64,000 nucleotides of DNA, from NCBI GenBank assembly GCA_947177165.1, contig CAMWTP010000004.1, forward strand, positions 1 to 64,000. The letters are read 5' to 3'. This stretch comes from an uncultured Lachnospiraceae bacterium. Lineage in GTDB: Bacteria; Bacillota; Clostridia; Lachnospirales; Lachnospiraceae. The notes under the pieces were generated by a model. It worked only from the letters and a program-made list of their open reading frames with translations, did no database searches and had not been told where the DNA came from. The stretch's first letter is position 1. Each line of letters opens with the position of its first letter. The position numbers were made by a program, and so were the translations under genes. Below are positions 37,594 to 45,920 of the stretch, one piece after another.

Positions 37594-37623
37594 AGTTGCC
37601 CCCTTTCGTGACATGTGGCAACT
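37594..37623 (-). promoter_or_regulatory. hairpin covering the radical SAM ribosome binding site
   Basis: AGTTGCC (upstream) can pair with GGCAACT just before the ATG, and the ribosome binding purines lie at the inner edge of this stem. This could lower translation until the stem is opened; that is inference from pairing only. Confidence 0.35.
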
Positions 37624-37663
37624 CTTACTGCATGTTTGAAAAGCACTTTTATCATAATATATG

Positions 37664-37795
37664 TCACAATTTATGGGAGATTGTCACCAAATCAGGAGGG
37701 CACAGTGTGCCGCGCCAACGGAATCCGGACAAATATCGCACTAAATAATGAAAACAACATACATCGTTGTACAGATACCAAAAATAATTTCTCAA
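37664..37795 (-). CDS. putative 43-residue leader or precursor peptide upstream of the radical SAM gene
   Basis: A small frame inside the radical SAM leader. TTG at 37795 has GGAG five bases upstream and lies about 30 bases after the predicted transcription start. The peptide is aromatic-rich (RNYFWYLYNDVCCFHYL) with three cysteines and ends in LVTISHKL. It ends 70 bases before the maturase start. It could be the substrate peptide, a regulatory leader peptide, or chance; I give no function. No resemblance to a known precursor family is evident to me. Confidence 0.3.
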   Translation of the reverse strand: MRNYFWYLYNDVCCFHYLVRYLSGFRWRGTLCPPDLVTISHKL

Positions 37796-37832
37796 AAATG
37801 CTCCAGAGTAGTTATTTATATTAATGTGTATC

Positions 37833-37861
37833 ATTATACCACTTATCCGGACCGTTATCAA
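37833..37861 (-). promoter_or_regulatory. promoter of the radical SAM transcript
   Basis: TTGATA (37861-37856), 17-base spacer, TATAAT (37838-37833). It is near consensus and directs a leader of about 230 bases towards the radical SAM gene. The -35 box abuts a 16-bp perfect inverted repeat. Confidence 0.75.
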
Positions 37862-37911
37862 TGCCCAGAGCTGTCCAGAATCGGTATTCTGTTTTGGACA
37901 GCTCTGGGCAT
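37861..37911. repeat. 16-bp perfect inverted repeat (51 bp overall) beside the -35 box
   Basis: ATGCCCAGAGCTGTCC and GGACAGCTCTGGGCAT are perfect complements; the 19-base centre contains a further AGAAT/ATTCT pair. No U-run follows on either strand, so it is not a normal terminator. Its edge touches the -35 hexamer of the radical SAM promoter. It may be an operator for the nearby regulator, a structured RNA element, or the end of a small mobile repeat. Confidence 0.7.
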
Positions 37912-38044
37912 TGCTTTTGCGGTATACCTGCGTTTAAATAAAATTATTGAGTCACTTGTTCATGGATTATTCTTGTTTTGCGCTGTTATAGGCGAAACAA
38001 TTGACTTAGTAGTTAATACATTTTTACGAAAGAAGGAATCATAA
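37862..38044 (+). other. start-less small membrane-protein frame preceding the peptide gene
   Basis: An open frame on the plus strand with protein-like content: two hydrophobic segments (GILFWTALGIAFAVYL and IIESLVHGLFLFCAVIG) and a basic end (FLRKKES). It stops three bases before the peptide ATG at 38048, suggesting coupling. The frame is open back to 37748, but no ATG, GTG or TTG with a binding site is visible, and the inverted repeat lies inside it. Either the 5' end was lost when the repeat arrived, or a rare start is used. Confidence 0.4.
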
Positions 38045-38047
38045 ATT

Positions 38048-38203
38048 ATGAAAGAAACAGTTAAAAAGGCAATGAGCATTATGTTTTTGCTTGTTCTCAC
38101 AATTACTTTGAATGCAGGCGTTGTTGGAACTATTCCGCATGGTGATGATGGCGGGATTGCACCTATGAGTGATGAACCACCAATCACCGATATATACATT
38201 TAA
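38048..38203 (+). CDS. 51-residue secreted-type peptide, candidate pheromone or RiPP precursor
   Basis: Short peptide with two lysines near the N-terminus, a hydrophobic core typical of a signal sequence (MSIMFLLVLTITLNAGVVG), and a polar, acidic, proline-containing tail (DDGGIAPMSDEPPITDIYI). It has no cysteine, so it is not an AgrD-type thiolactone. GAAGGA lies about ten bases before the ATG. Its stop codon overlaps, tail to tail, the stop of the large HTH/TPR regulator on the other strand; some Rgg-SHP pairs also overlap their genes. I infer a pheromone for that regulator. The alternative is a substrate of the adjacent maturase. Confidence 0.6.
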   Translation: MKETVKKAMSIMFLLVLTITLNAGVVGTIPHGDDGGIAPMSDEPPITDIYI

Positions 38204-40089
38204 GTAAATGTCGATTTTAGTTTCTCAAATCTTTCTTTCATTCTCATCTCTCGAGCAGTATTTTTATTAATTTGACATAATGCAATGCACTTCTTCAAAT
38301 ATTCATCTTCACGATATCCCTGCTGCACAGGGATATTTTTCTTTTTGCGCTGTCCATAATTCCATGCACTAAAATATAAATTCAATTCCAAAATACTCAT
38401 TCTGTAACACTGTACACATTTCTTCATAACATTTAAACTGATTACATCTGATTTATCATATTCACCCATATTACCATAGGTGTTTGAAACGTTGGTCATT
38501 ATTATTTCCCATACTGCAATATGTTCCATAATCCCATCATCTCTTTCTAATTGCTTACATAATTCTATCAACGTGTCCAAAAACATATCAATACTCAATT
38601 TCTCTGCATTCATAGCAATATCTAAAATGCATTGCATTTCTACATTGGTTAAATATTTATCCCCTTCTTTTATTGCCGATTCTAAAGAAATAGTATACGC
38701 CAGTATCGATTTCAATTGTTCCCTTGCCTCATCTTTCGTTATTATTCCTTGTCTGAATTTGAGATTTACCTCAATTCTTTCTTTATACTGTCTGTTGATC
38801 GGATTATCCATAGGTACATATCTTTCTAGCTGGCTCAACAATACTTGCGTCTTCTCAAAATCACGGTTATTAGCACAACGTATAATCTCTCCAACAATCG
38901 GATACGCTCGAACATCCTTCGTCACAACCTGCCATCTCTGATACTCCCCAGACAAATTCAACTTCTCAAACAGCAGCCGCACAATCTCGATCTGCGGTTT
39001 CGTTTTATTTGCCTCCAATCTCCCGATTGTCTTCTCAGAGCAGATTCCTTCGCAGAGTTCCTTCTTCGTCATACCCAGCATTTCGCGTCTTCTCCGAATG
39101 ACATCGCTAATGCAATACGCTTCCTTCTGCTGATACAGATAGCAGGAAGTCTCCATCCTCCTGTGTGTTCCGCACAGATTATGCACAAAATCCAGCGCAT
39201 CGAGCCAGTCCGTCATCATGTCAATCACCTTCTGAAGCGCCTCCCGTTTCCTGCCCTCTTCATCATTCGCCATTCCGTCCCGCAGCCGCGTCAGGCCTTC
39301 TCTCCTGATCTCGATGAGTTCCCAGAGATAGTACATTCTTCCTGTCGTCCGCAGCTGCTCGATTCCCTGATTGCTGAGACGCAGCAGCCGATTCCAGTCC
39401 CTGTCCTCATCCGCAGTGCTCAGATACAGATAATAGATAACTTTCGGATAGATCTTCACATAGCTGTAAGTGTCGAACATCTCACTGCTGATATATGCCA
39501 GGATTTCCTCACAGCGCGAGGCCAGCCGTTCCGGGCGGCAGCACCGCTCGTACTCCAGTATCATATCCAGCTCCTGCACAGAGAGACAGAGCTTTTTGAT
39601 TGACACATGGTCAATGTCGGAGACTGTGAGCTTCACCGCCTCCTCATAGAGTTTTGCAATCACAGCGGAATCTTCCCGGCGTTTCTGCATAATCTGCGCC
39701 CGCATCACCAGACAAAACTGCTTCTCCAGATTGAAGTCGTCATTCGTCTTCTCATAAACAGCCAGCTCTTTCTCCGCTATGTCGAAATCCGACTTCTCGA
39801 TCGCGTTCACGATGCGCTGTCTTCTCTTCCACACGAGATAATCCTCATAAAAGAGAAAGTTTTCGTATCCGTCGCTGCACACGCCGAGCCTTGCCAGGAT
39901 GCGGTCACGAAGCTCTTTTCCCGCAAGCCTCTCACCTCTCTCGATTTTGCCCATCATACTAAATGAACAGAGATCTTTGCACAGTGCCTCCAGTGTAATC
40001 CCCTGTATTTCCCTCGCCTTCCTGATGAGCGTGGGAAAATCCCACAGATCGAGCGCCTGCAGCTCATAGTATTTCTTACTTTTCTCCAT
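38200..40089 (-). CDS. double-HTH, TPR-rich transcriptional regulator (RRNPP-like)
   Basis: 629 residues. Two XRE-type helix-turn-helix domains are visible: residues about 18-68 (FPTLIRKAREIQGITLEALC ... KIERGERLAGKEL) and about 335-385 (ISDVIRRRREMLGMTKKELC ... RLEANKTKPQIEI). Each is followed by a long helical, TPR-like stretch, so the protein looks like two HTH-TPR regulators in tandem. RRNPP regulators (Rgg, PlcR, NprR, Qsr) bind imported linear peptides through TPR domains. The convergent secreted peptide gene fits such a pair. GGGGG precedes the ATG. DNA target and peptide are not shown by sequence; the inverted repeat at 37861-37911 is a candidate site. Confidence 0.75.
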   Translation of the reverse strand: MEKSKKYYELQALDLWDFPTLIRKAREIQGITLEALCKDLCSFSMMGKIERGERLAGKELRDRILARLGVCSDGYENFLFYEDYLVWKRRQRIVNAIEKSDFDIAEKELAVYEKTNDDFNLEKQFCLVMRAQIMQKRREDSAVIAKLYEEAVKLTVSDIDHVSIKKLCLSVQELDMILEYERCCRPERLASRCEEILAYISSEMFDTYSYVKIYPKVIYYLYLSTADEDRDWNRLLRLSNQGIEQLRTTGRMYYLWELIEIRREGLTRLRDGMANDEEGRKREALQKVIDMMTDWLDALDFVHNLCGTHRRMETSCYLYQQKEAYCISDVIRRRREMLGMTKKELCEGICSEKTIGRLEANKTKPQIEIVRLLFEKLNLSGEYQRWQVVTKDVRAYPIVGEIIRCANNRDFEKTQVLLSQLERYVPMDNPINRQYKERIEVNLKFRQGIITKDEAREQLKSILAYTISLESAIKEGDKYLTNVEMQCILDIAMNAEKLSIDMFLDTLIELCKQLERDDGIMEHIAVWEIIMTNVSNTYGNMGEYDKSDVISLNVMKKCVQCYRMSILELNLYFSAWNYGQRKKKNIPVQQGYREDEYLKKCIALCQINKNTAREMRMKERFEKLKSTFT

Positions 40090-40311
40090 AGTCCCATTTC
40101 CCCCATAACAGCTGTCTCCGCAGCCACTATTTTATCTTTCGTAAACCTCTATCCGGGATAAACACACGCAAACCAGTTCCCTCCACACTCATCTGCGCGT
40201 CAAAAACCCCAGTGTGATAAAGTGTTCTTCTTTATTCTATCACACTGGGGTATCTATTGAGTTCATTTTCTGAGACTGTCTGGCTTTATTACAGTCAGCC
40301 GCCCATTACTC

Positions 40312-41532
40312 TTACAAATATTTCTTCAATACATCTACCTTGTCAAGCTTCTCCCAAGGCAGATCCAGATCGTTGCGCCCGAAATGGCCGTAAGCTGCTG
40401 TCTGCTTGTAAATCGGTCTTCTGAGGTCGAGCATCTTGATAATGCCTGCCGGACGGAGATCAAAGTTCTCGCGCACGATCGCAACCAGCTTCTCGCTGTC
40501 CAGTCTGCCGGTTCCAAATGTGTCGACATTGATGGAAGTAGGCTGTGCTACACCGATCGCATAAGAAAGCTGAATCTCGCACTTGTCAGCAAGTCCTGCT
40601 GCCACCAGATTCTTCGCCACATATCTCGCTGCATAGGCACCGCTTCTGTCCACCTTGGTGCAGTCCTTTCCGGAGAATGCCCCGCCGCCGTGGCGCGCAT
40701 ATCCGCCGTAAGTGTCCACGATAATCTTGCGCCCTGTCAGTCCGGCATCGCCGTGCGGTCCGCCGATCACGAACCGGCCTGTCGGATTGATGAAAAACTT
40801 CGTATCCGCGTCAATCAGCTCCCTGGGCAGAATGACATCAAATACGTGCTCCCTGATATCCTTGTGAATCTGCTCCTGTGTCACATCGTCGTCGTGCTGC
40901 GTGGAGAGCACTACCGCCTCAAGTCTCTTCGGCTTGCCGTTCTCGTCGTACTCCACAGACACCTGTGTCTTTCCGTCCGGTCTCAGATAGCGCAGTGTGC
41001 CGTCCTTGCGAACTTTCGTGAGCTGCAGCGCCAGCTTGTGGGCCAGTGAGATTGGATACGGCATATACTCCTCTGTCTCGTTGGTGGCATAGCCGAACAT
41101 CATTCCCTGATCGCCCGCGCCGATTGCCTCGATCTCGGCATCACTCATCTTATTTTCTGAATTGTCCAGGGACAATTTGCCGTCAGACTGTTTTGCCTCC
41201 AGCGCCTTGTCCACGCCCATCGCGATATCGCCTGACTGCTCGTCGATCGCGGTAAACACAGCACATGTATTTCCGTCGAATCCGTACTCCGACTTGTCAT
41301 AGCCGATTTCCTTGACTGTGTCGCGCACGATCTTCGGAATATCCACATATGCCTTGGTCGTGATCTCACCTGTCACCAGCACAAAACCGGTACAGGTAGC
41401 TGTCTCGCAGGCAACGCGGCTCATCGGATCCTGTGCCATCAGCGCGTCAAGGATGGCGTCAGAGATGGCATCGCACACTTTGTCAGGATGTCCTTCTGTT
41501 ACTGATTCTGAAGTAAATAAAAGCTTCTCCAT
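40312..41532 (-). CDS. metK: S-adenosylmethionine synthetase
   Basis: Makes SAM from methionine and ATP. 406 residues with the signature [12 protein letters not shown], the N-terminal [20 protein letters not shown], and [16 protein letters not shown] (P-loop-like signature 2). AGGAGG precedes the ATG. It is controlled by an S-box riboswitch and terminator directly upstream, so it should be switched off when SAM is abundant. Confidence 0.97.
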   Translation of the reverse strand: MEKLLFTSESVTEGHPDKVCDAISDAILDALMAQDPMSRVACETATCTGFVLVTGEITTKAYVDIPKIVRDTVKEIGYDKSEYGFDGNTCAVFTAIDEQSGDIAMGVDKALEAKQSDGKLSLDNSENKMSDAEIEAIGAGDQGMMFGYATNETEEYMPYPISLAHKLALQLTKVRKDGTLRYLRPDGKTQVSVEYDENGKPKRLEAVVLSTQHDDDVTQEQIHKDIREHVFDVILPRELIDADTKFFINPTGRFVIGGPHGDAGLTGRKIIVDTYGGYARHGGGAFSGKDCTKVDRSGAYAARYVAKNLVAAGLADKCEIQLSYAIGVAQPTSINVDTFGTGRLDSEKLVAIVRENFDLRPAGIIKMLDLRRPIYKQTAAYGHFGRNDLDLPWEKLDKVDVLKKYL

Positions 41533-41547
41533 TGGTAATTTCCTCCT

Positions 41548-41580
41548 AAAAAAATCCGCTTACTCGTTGGAATAAGCGGA
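41548..41580 (-). terminator. riboswitch-controlled terminator of metK
   Basis: CCGCTTA pairs with TAAGCGG and is followed by ATTTTTTT, only 15-50 bases before the metK ATG. It is the expression platform of the SAM-I riboswitch: the aptamer at high SAM would allow this hairpin to form. Confidence 0.88.
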
Positions 41581-41607
41581 AGTGATTGGTTACTCGATAA
41601 TCAAATC

Positions 41608-41743
41608 CTCTTATTGTTCGAACTATTTCATACTATGCGCTGCTATGCAAATAGTAACTCGCTCAGGTTGGCACCTTCCGCTAAAATAACGGGGTTGCCG
41701 TAGCTTCACAGGTCCTTTGTACCTCCACCACTCTGAATAAGAG
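41608..41743 (-). ncRNA. SAM-I (S-box) riboswitch
   Basis: Conserved S-box features are readable on the minus strand: P1 CTCTTATT/AATAAGAG closing the aptamer, AGAGTGGTGGAGG, GACCTGTGAAGCTACGGCAA, and GGAAGGTGCCAACCTGAGCG. It is followed by a terminator and metK, the classic arrangement. Confidence 0.95.
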
Positions 41744-41791
41744 TATCTCACGTATGCGTGACTCACAATATTGAATTGTCATATCGGATAT

Positions 41792-41820
41792 ATCATATAC
41801 TAATTTGTATGCGATGTCAA
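41792..41820 (-). promoter_or_regulatory. promoter of the metK transcript
   Basis: TTGACA (41820-41815), 17-base spacer, TATGAT (41797-41792), about 50 bases upstream of the riboswitch P1 stem. It starts right after the murA stop, so metK has its own transcript. Confidence 0.8.
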
Positions 41821-41825
41821 TAGGC

Positions 41826-43118
41826 TTATCCGACTTTTAATTTGAATTTCTGTAATTCTTTGTCCGACTCCACCTTTTCAATCTGTGCGCCGATGCTCTG
41901 CAGCTTTACCTCAAAATCCTCATAGCCGCGCTCGATATATTTGATATCCTCAACCGTGCTGAATCCCTCCGCTGTGAGACAGGCAAGCACAAGCGCTGCT
42001 CCTGCCCGGAGATCGGGCGCAGTCAGATTTGCGCTGGTAAATTTGTCGACACCTTCTATAATGGCCGTGTTTCCCTCAACCTTGATATTCGACCCCATCC
42101 TGGCCAGCTCATCCACATACTTAAAACGGTTGTCAAAAATGCTCTCCGTCACAATACTTGTCCCTTTTGCAAGTGCCAGCGACACGGCGATCTGCGGCTG
42201 CATATCTGTGGGAAAACCCGGATACGGCAGCGTCTTGACATGGGTGTTCTCCAGACGTTTTGACGCGACAACACGCACAGCGTCATCTGATTCCTCCACC
42301 TGACATCCCATCTCCATCAGCTTTGCCGTTATGGACTCCAGATGTTTTGGTATCACATTCTTAATGGTGACATCTCCCTTTGTGATTGCCGCGGCAAACA
42401 TAAACGTTCCCGCCTCGATCTGATCCGGTATAATCGGATATTCCGATCCGTGCAGTTTCCTGACGCCCGACACTCTGACCACATCTGTGCCGGCTCCCTT
42501 AATATTTGCCCCCATAGAATTCAGGAAGTTAGCCACATCCACGACATGCGGCTCTTTCGCGGCATTTTCGATCACCGTCTTTCCCTCTGCCAGCGCGGCG
42601 GCCAGCATAATATTGATCGTAGCTCCCACTGACACCGTATCCAGATAGATATGGGCTCCCCGAAGCTGCTGTGCATCTGCGATAATGAGTCCGTGCTCAA
42701 TCTTTACGCTTGCCCCGAGCGCCTTAAACCCCTTGATGTGCAGGTCAATCTTGCGGCTTCCAATATTACAGCCGCCCGGAAGCGCCACCTCCGCATGTTT
42801 GTATTTTCCAAGCAGTGCACCCAGCAGATAGTAGGATGCCCTGATTTTTTTGATATAATCATCCTCGATCACAAGCCCCGATATCATCGATGCGTTAATT
42901 CTTACGGAGTGTCTGTCTATCCGGTATACAATGACGCCGATGCTTTCCATTGCCTGAAGCAGAACATTGATATCTCTCACATCTGGTATATTGTCAATAA
43001 CTGTCATTTCATCTGTCATAATTGCTGCGGCGAGCACGCCCAGTGCTGCATTTTTTGCGCCGCCGATTTCAACTTCACCAACCAGGGGATTTCCCCCCTT
43101 AATTGCGTACTTTTCCAT
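41826..43118 (-). CDS. murA: UDP-N-acetylglucosamine 1-carboxyvinyltransferase
   Basis: First committed step of peptidoglycan synthesis. 430 residues in the EPSP-synthase-like double-domain fold: GGAKNAAL near the N-terminus, the catalytic Cys in LPGGCNIGSRKIDLH (the fosfomycin target residue is retained), and PYPGFPTDMQPQ near the C-terminal active site. GAGGTGG precedes the ATG at 43118. A good promoter lies about 260 bases upstream, leaving a long leader. Confidence 0.95.
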   Translation of the reverse strand: MEKYAIKGGNPLVGEVEIGGAKNAALGVLAAAIMTDEMTVIDNIPDVRDINVLLQAMESIGVIVYRIDRHSVRINASMISGLVIEDDYIKKIRASYYLLGALLGKYKHAEVALPGGCNIGSRKIDLHIKGFKALGASVKIEHGLIIADAQQLRGAHIYLDTVSVGATINIMLAAALAEGKTVIENAAKEPHVVDVANFLNSMGANIKGAGTDVVRVSGVRKLHGSEYPIIPDQIEAGTFMFAAAITKGDVTIKNVIPKHLESITAKLMEMGCQVEESDDAVRVVASKRLENTHVKTLPYPGFPTDMQPQIAVSLALAKGTSIVTESIFDNRFKYVDELARMGSNIKVEGNTAIIEGVDKFTSANLTAPDLRAGAALVLACLTAEGFSTVEDIKYIERGYEDFEVKLQSIGAQIEKVESDKELQKFKLKVG

Positions 43119-43461
43119 CGTCCACCTCATAATTTTCCTGTAACTGCCGAATTGCCCGCAAAGTCAGGATACTGCTCCATTCCCACTTGTTCCGCCCGGT
43201 TACATCTATTTCATACTCTGACAATCTTATTTCTTTATTTCCCTATTCAGTTATATGCTGTTCCGTTTTCTATCTATATTTCCCGATATATTTCCTGTAT
43301 ATTATTCGCGGCATTTCTGCCGTCCGTCAAAATCGCACAATGATCGTCCATATGTTAATGATTTCTTAAACTCTTTCGATTATATACCTTTTTCGTACAT
43401 TTGTAAACCGCCAGACTGCTATGTATATTTTCGCAATAAATTGATTTTTTATGAATATTAA
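43119..43461. other. gene-free AT-rich region upstream of murA
   Basis: No frame with a ribosome binding site was found on either strand. It holds the murA promoter (43379-43407) and a leader of roughly 250 bases rich in pyrimidine tracts, in which I see no recognisable riboswitch. Confidence 0.5.
43379..43407 (-). promoter_or_regulatory. promoter of murA
   Basis: TTTACA (43407-43402), 17-base spacer, TATAAT (43384-43379). Confidence 0.7.
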
Positions 43462-43492
43462 CGAAACACCCATCACAAATACGGGTGTTTCG
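43462..43492. terminator. hairpin downstream of the M23 peptidase gene
   Basis: CGAAACACCC pairs with GGGTGTTTCG over an 11-base loop, 38 bases after the peptidase stop. The U-run is poor on both strands (TTAATATT on the minus strand), so it is probably a weak terminator. Confidence 0.55.
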
Positions 43493-43529
43493 TCGATACG
43501 TATTAGACTATTTGCACAAAAATCTCCTG

Positions 43530-45098
43530 CTAATTTAGATATTTTAATGGATTGACCGCGCTTCCGTTAATACGGATTTCAAAATGAACGTGCGGTCCGG
43601 TGCTTCGACCTGTATTTCCGCTCAGGGCAATCCGCTCTCCCTGTGATACGGTCTGACCCGTCTTGACCAGAACCTTGCTCAGATGTCCGTATCTGGTCTG
43701 CCTGCCATCCGCGTGATTGATATAAACCGCATATCCATAACCGCTTGCCCAGCCTGCATGCACGACAGTTCCCGCGTTGGATGCGACCACGGAGGTTCCG
43801 ATCGGCGTCGCCCAGTCCACTCCCTTGTGGTTTGTCGAAGCACCCTTTGTCGGTGCACTTCTCGCGCCGAATCCAGAGCTCAGTCTTCCGCCGGATATCG
43901 GCTTTATGTATGTCGGAGGTATCTTCGTTCCCCGCTCTATGATCTTGGGAACTGCCTCAGCGTAGATTTGTTCTTTCAGGATTTCCCTGCCGATCTCCTG
44001 ACCGTTTTTGTACGCAATTACGGCCGCCACCTTGCGCCTTCCGGCAGACGGCTCCTGCCGCGTCACCTGCTGCGTGGTATACCAGTCGTCGTTGGGTATA
44101 TACTGCACTTCCGCCTCGTAGTCCTCTGTATACACCTGCTCCTCTTTCCACATGATCGAAAGCTCCGGCTCCGGAACCGTGATCACCAGCTCCTGGTCAA
44201 CACGTATCATGGTGTTTTCATCCTCAAGGGCATCGTTGATCGCGATCAGCTCATCCATTGGAATGTTGTTCGTCAGACTGATCTGCGAGAGTGTATCTCC
44301 GGAAACGACCTTGTAGATGATCTGTGTCTCCTGCTCTTTCGTCACAAGATTGACAGCTTCCTCCACGGTATTCAGCTCGTCCTCCAACAGATACGCCTCC
44401 ACAACCTCGATTTTCTCTGCATAGTCGATGTCCGTCAACCCTGCCGCGTAATCCTCGAATCCTTTTTCTATCTCAGGCTCCACCGCGGCAAACATTTTCT
44501 CCAGATCAGCTGTCACACCCGCAGATGTGTTGAATTCCTCTTCCTCCGTCGCAGCTTCCGCCCGCGGCGATATCACGGCCTCCAACACATTGATCTCGCG
44601 GTCACTGTCCAGTTCGAGCCCGACCTGATACTGATTCTGCGTGTCGTAAGGCGACAGCGCCTGCTCAAGCAGCGCGTGGACATCTTTGTAGGAGCCCAGA
44701 TTGACCGCTGTCTCATTGACTTTCACCGTGTAGGAGCGGTGAAGCGTCTCGCGCGTGCTGCGCTTCATGACATCAGCCATTCTCCCCACAACATCCTCTT
44801 CGTCGTCCACAGACGCCCAGAGCTTTTCACTCCCCTCCGTCTCAAGTTTTGTATCGATAAAGACTAATTCATCACTCCCGATTTCTTTGACCGCCTGGCG
44901 TCTTGCGCGCACCAAAAGATCGTCAAGATTCTCTGTCGACGAGAGGCTCCCCACCTCGACTCCGTTCAGCCTGACTGTAAAATAATTATCTCCTGTATGT
45001 TTAAAAAGCCGCATCGACGGGAACAAAAGCGCGCAGACCGCCAGCGCGATCGCAGCCGCTTCGATGTAACACAGCTTTACTCTTCTATATAAATGCAT
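43530..45098 (-). CDS. membrane-anchored LysM/G5/M23 peptidase
   Basis: 522 residues. An N-terminal membrane helix (about 12-32) is followed by a ~200-residue helical outside domain, a LysM repeat (VVSGDTLSQISLTNNIPMDE), a G5 domain (about 320-395) and a C-terminal M23 domain with zinc ligands in HKGVD and HVHFE and the YGHLS loop. These features indicate a peptidoglycan endopeptidase, or a SpoIIQ-like or divisome activator, working outside the membrane. The ATG at 45098 with AAAGGA upstream is chosen over an open extension of 18 codons. Confidence 0.93.
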   Translation of the reverse strand: MHLYRRVKLCYIEAAAIALAVCALLFPSMRLFKHTGDNYFTVRLNGVEVGSLSSTENLDDLLVRARRQAVKEIGSDELVFIDTKLETEGSEKLWASVDDEEDVVGRMADVMKRSTRETLHRSYTVKVNETAVNLGSYKDVHALLEQALSPYDTQNQYQVGLELDSDREINVLEAVISPRAEAATEEEEFNTSAGVTADLEKMFAAVEPEIEKGFEDYAAGLTDIDYAEKIEVVEAYLLEDELNTVEEAVNLVTKEQETQIIYKVVSGDTLSQISLTNNIPMDELIAINDALEDENTMIRVDQELVITVPEPELSIMWKEEQVYTEDYEAEVQYIPNDDWYTTQQVTRQEPSAGRRKVAAVIAYKNGQEIGREILKEQIYAEAVPKIIERGTKIPPTYIKPISGGRLSSGFGARSAPTKGASTNHKGVDWATPIGTSVVASNAGTVVHAGWASGYGYAVYINHADGRQTRYGHLSKVLVKTGQTVSQGERIALSGNTGRSTGPHVHFEIRINGSAVNPLKYLN

Positions 45099-45223
45099 AC
45101 TGTATCCTTTATATCTGTTGTATTTGCAGGGAACTGCCCGAGATACCCACATTACACGTTATTTCCGGGCGATTCCGTACCGATACCATTTTAACAGCCT
45201 TTTGGAATAATGTAAAGAAAAAA

Positions 45224-45772
45224 CTACAGTGCCGTAAACAGATCCAGGATCAGCTGACCACTCCCACTGTTGTGATAACTGTGGTCCTTTGCAGCGTCGA
45301 GCTTTATGGCATGGTTCGCGGAAACCTCGTATGTTCCCTCGGCCGTATGCAAGGTCAGCACTCCCTGCACTACCAGAATATATTCACTGCCTCCGTCCCC
45401 TTTCCAAAGGCACCCACAGCCTTCGCCCGGCTCTATTTTCATCTCGTACACCTCGAAATTTCTGCGCCTGTCATACGGAAAAATCGAGCGCACCTGATAC
45501 ACCCCCTCCTCCGACCGCAGAAGCGGAAGCTTGTCGTTGTCTATGATGAGCACGGACTCCTGTCTCGGATAGAACAGCTCCTCGAAAGAAATCCGGATGC
45601 CGTCCACAATCTTTGCGATCGTGGCTACCGTGGGATTCGACTCTCCCCGCTCAATCTGTCCCAGCATGCTTTTGCTCACGCCGGTCTTCTCCGCCAGCGC
45701 ATCAAGACTCATATTTTTTTGTTTTCTGATTCTCTTCAAATTCGTTGCGATATTTTTATCCAACTGGTTCAT
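45224..45772 (-). CDS. XRE-family regulator with cupin sensor domain
   Basis: 182 residues: HTH at residues 9-62 (IRKQKNMSLDALAEKTGVSK ... IERGESNPTV) and a C-terminal cupin (about 105-180; YILVVQGVLTLHTAEGTYEV and DHSYHNSGS). This layout is common in small-molecule-sensing repressors (PuuR/SinR-like). The binding ligand is unknown. Its 5' neighbour, about 150 bp away, is a flavin reductase on the same strand, which it may regulate. Confidence 0.9.
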   Translation of the reverse strand: MNQLDKNIATNLKRIRKQKNMSLDALAEKTGVSKSMLGQIERGESNPTVATIAKIVDGIRISFEELFYPRQESVLIIDNDKLPLLRSEEGVYQVRSIFPYDRRRNFEVYEMKIEPGEGCGCLWKGDGGSEYILVVQGVLTLHTAEGTYEVSANHAIKLDAAKDHSYHNSGSGQLILDLFTAL

Positions 45773-45920
45773 AGGACACCCCCATAAAATGAAAAAGCAC
45801 CAGACTTTCCCTGCACAATGAAAGAAAATCCGATGCTACACCTTCGTGGCACTTTTGCTTGATTCAATTTTCTGAACAATCTCTGATTCAATTCTATGAT
45901 AATAATTTTTGCCTCATTCG

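Noticed and set aside
37748..37861. In-frame 5' extension (MKTTYIVVQIPK...) of the small membrane-protein frame
   Set aside because: The ATG has no ribosome binding site and the segment overlaps the minus-strand radical SAM promoter and leader; kept only as context for the start-less frame.
38048..38203. AgrD-type cyclic thiolactone peptide
   Set aside because: No cysteine or serine in the required position, and no agrB-like gene of proper length nearby.
43683..44867. 394-codon plus-strand open frame
   Set aside because: Antisense to the M23/LysM/G5 peptidase gene, which has recognisable domains; the shadow has none.
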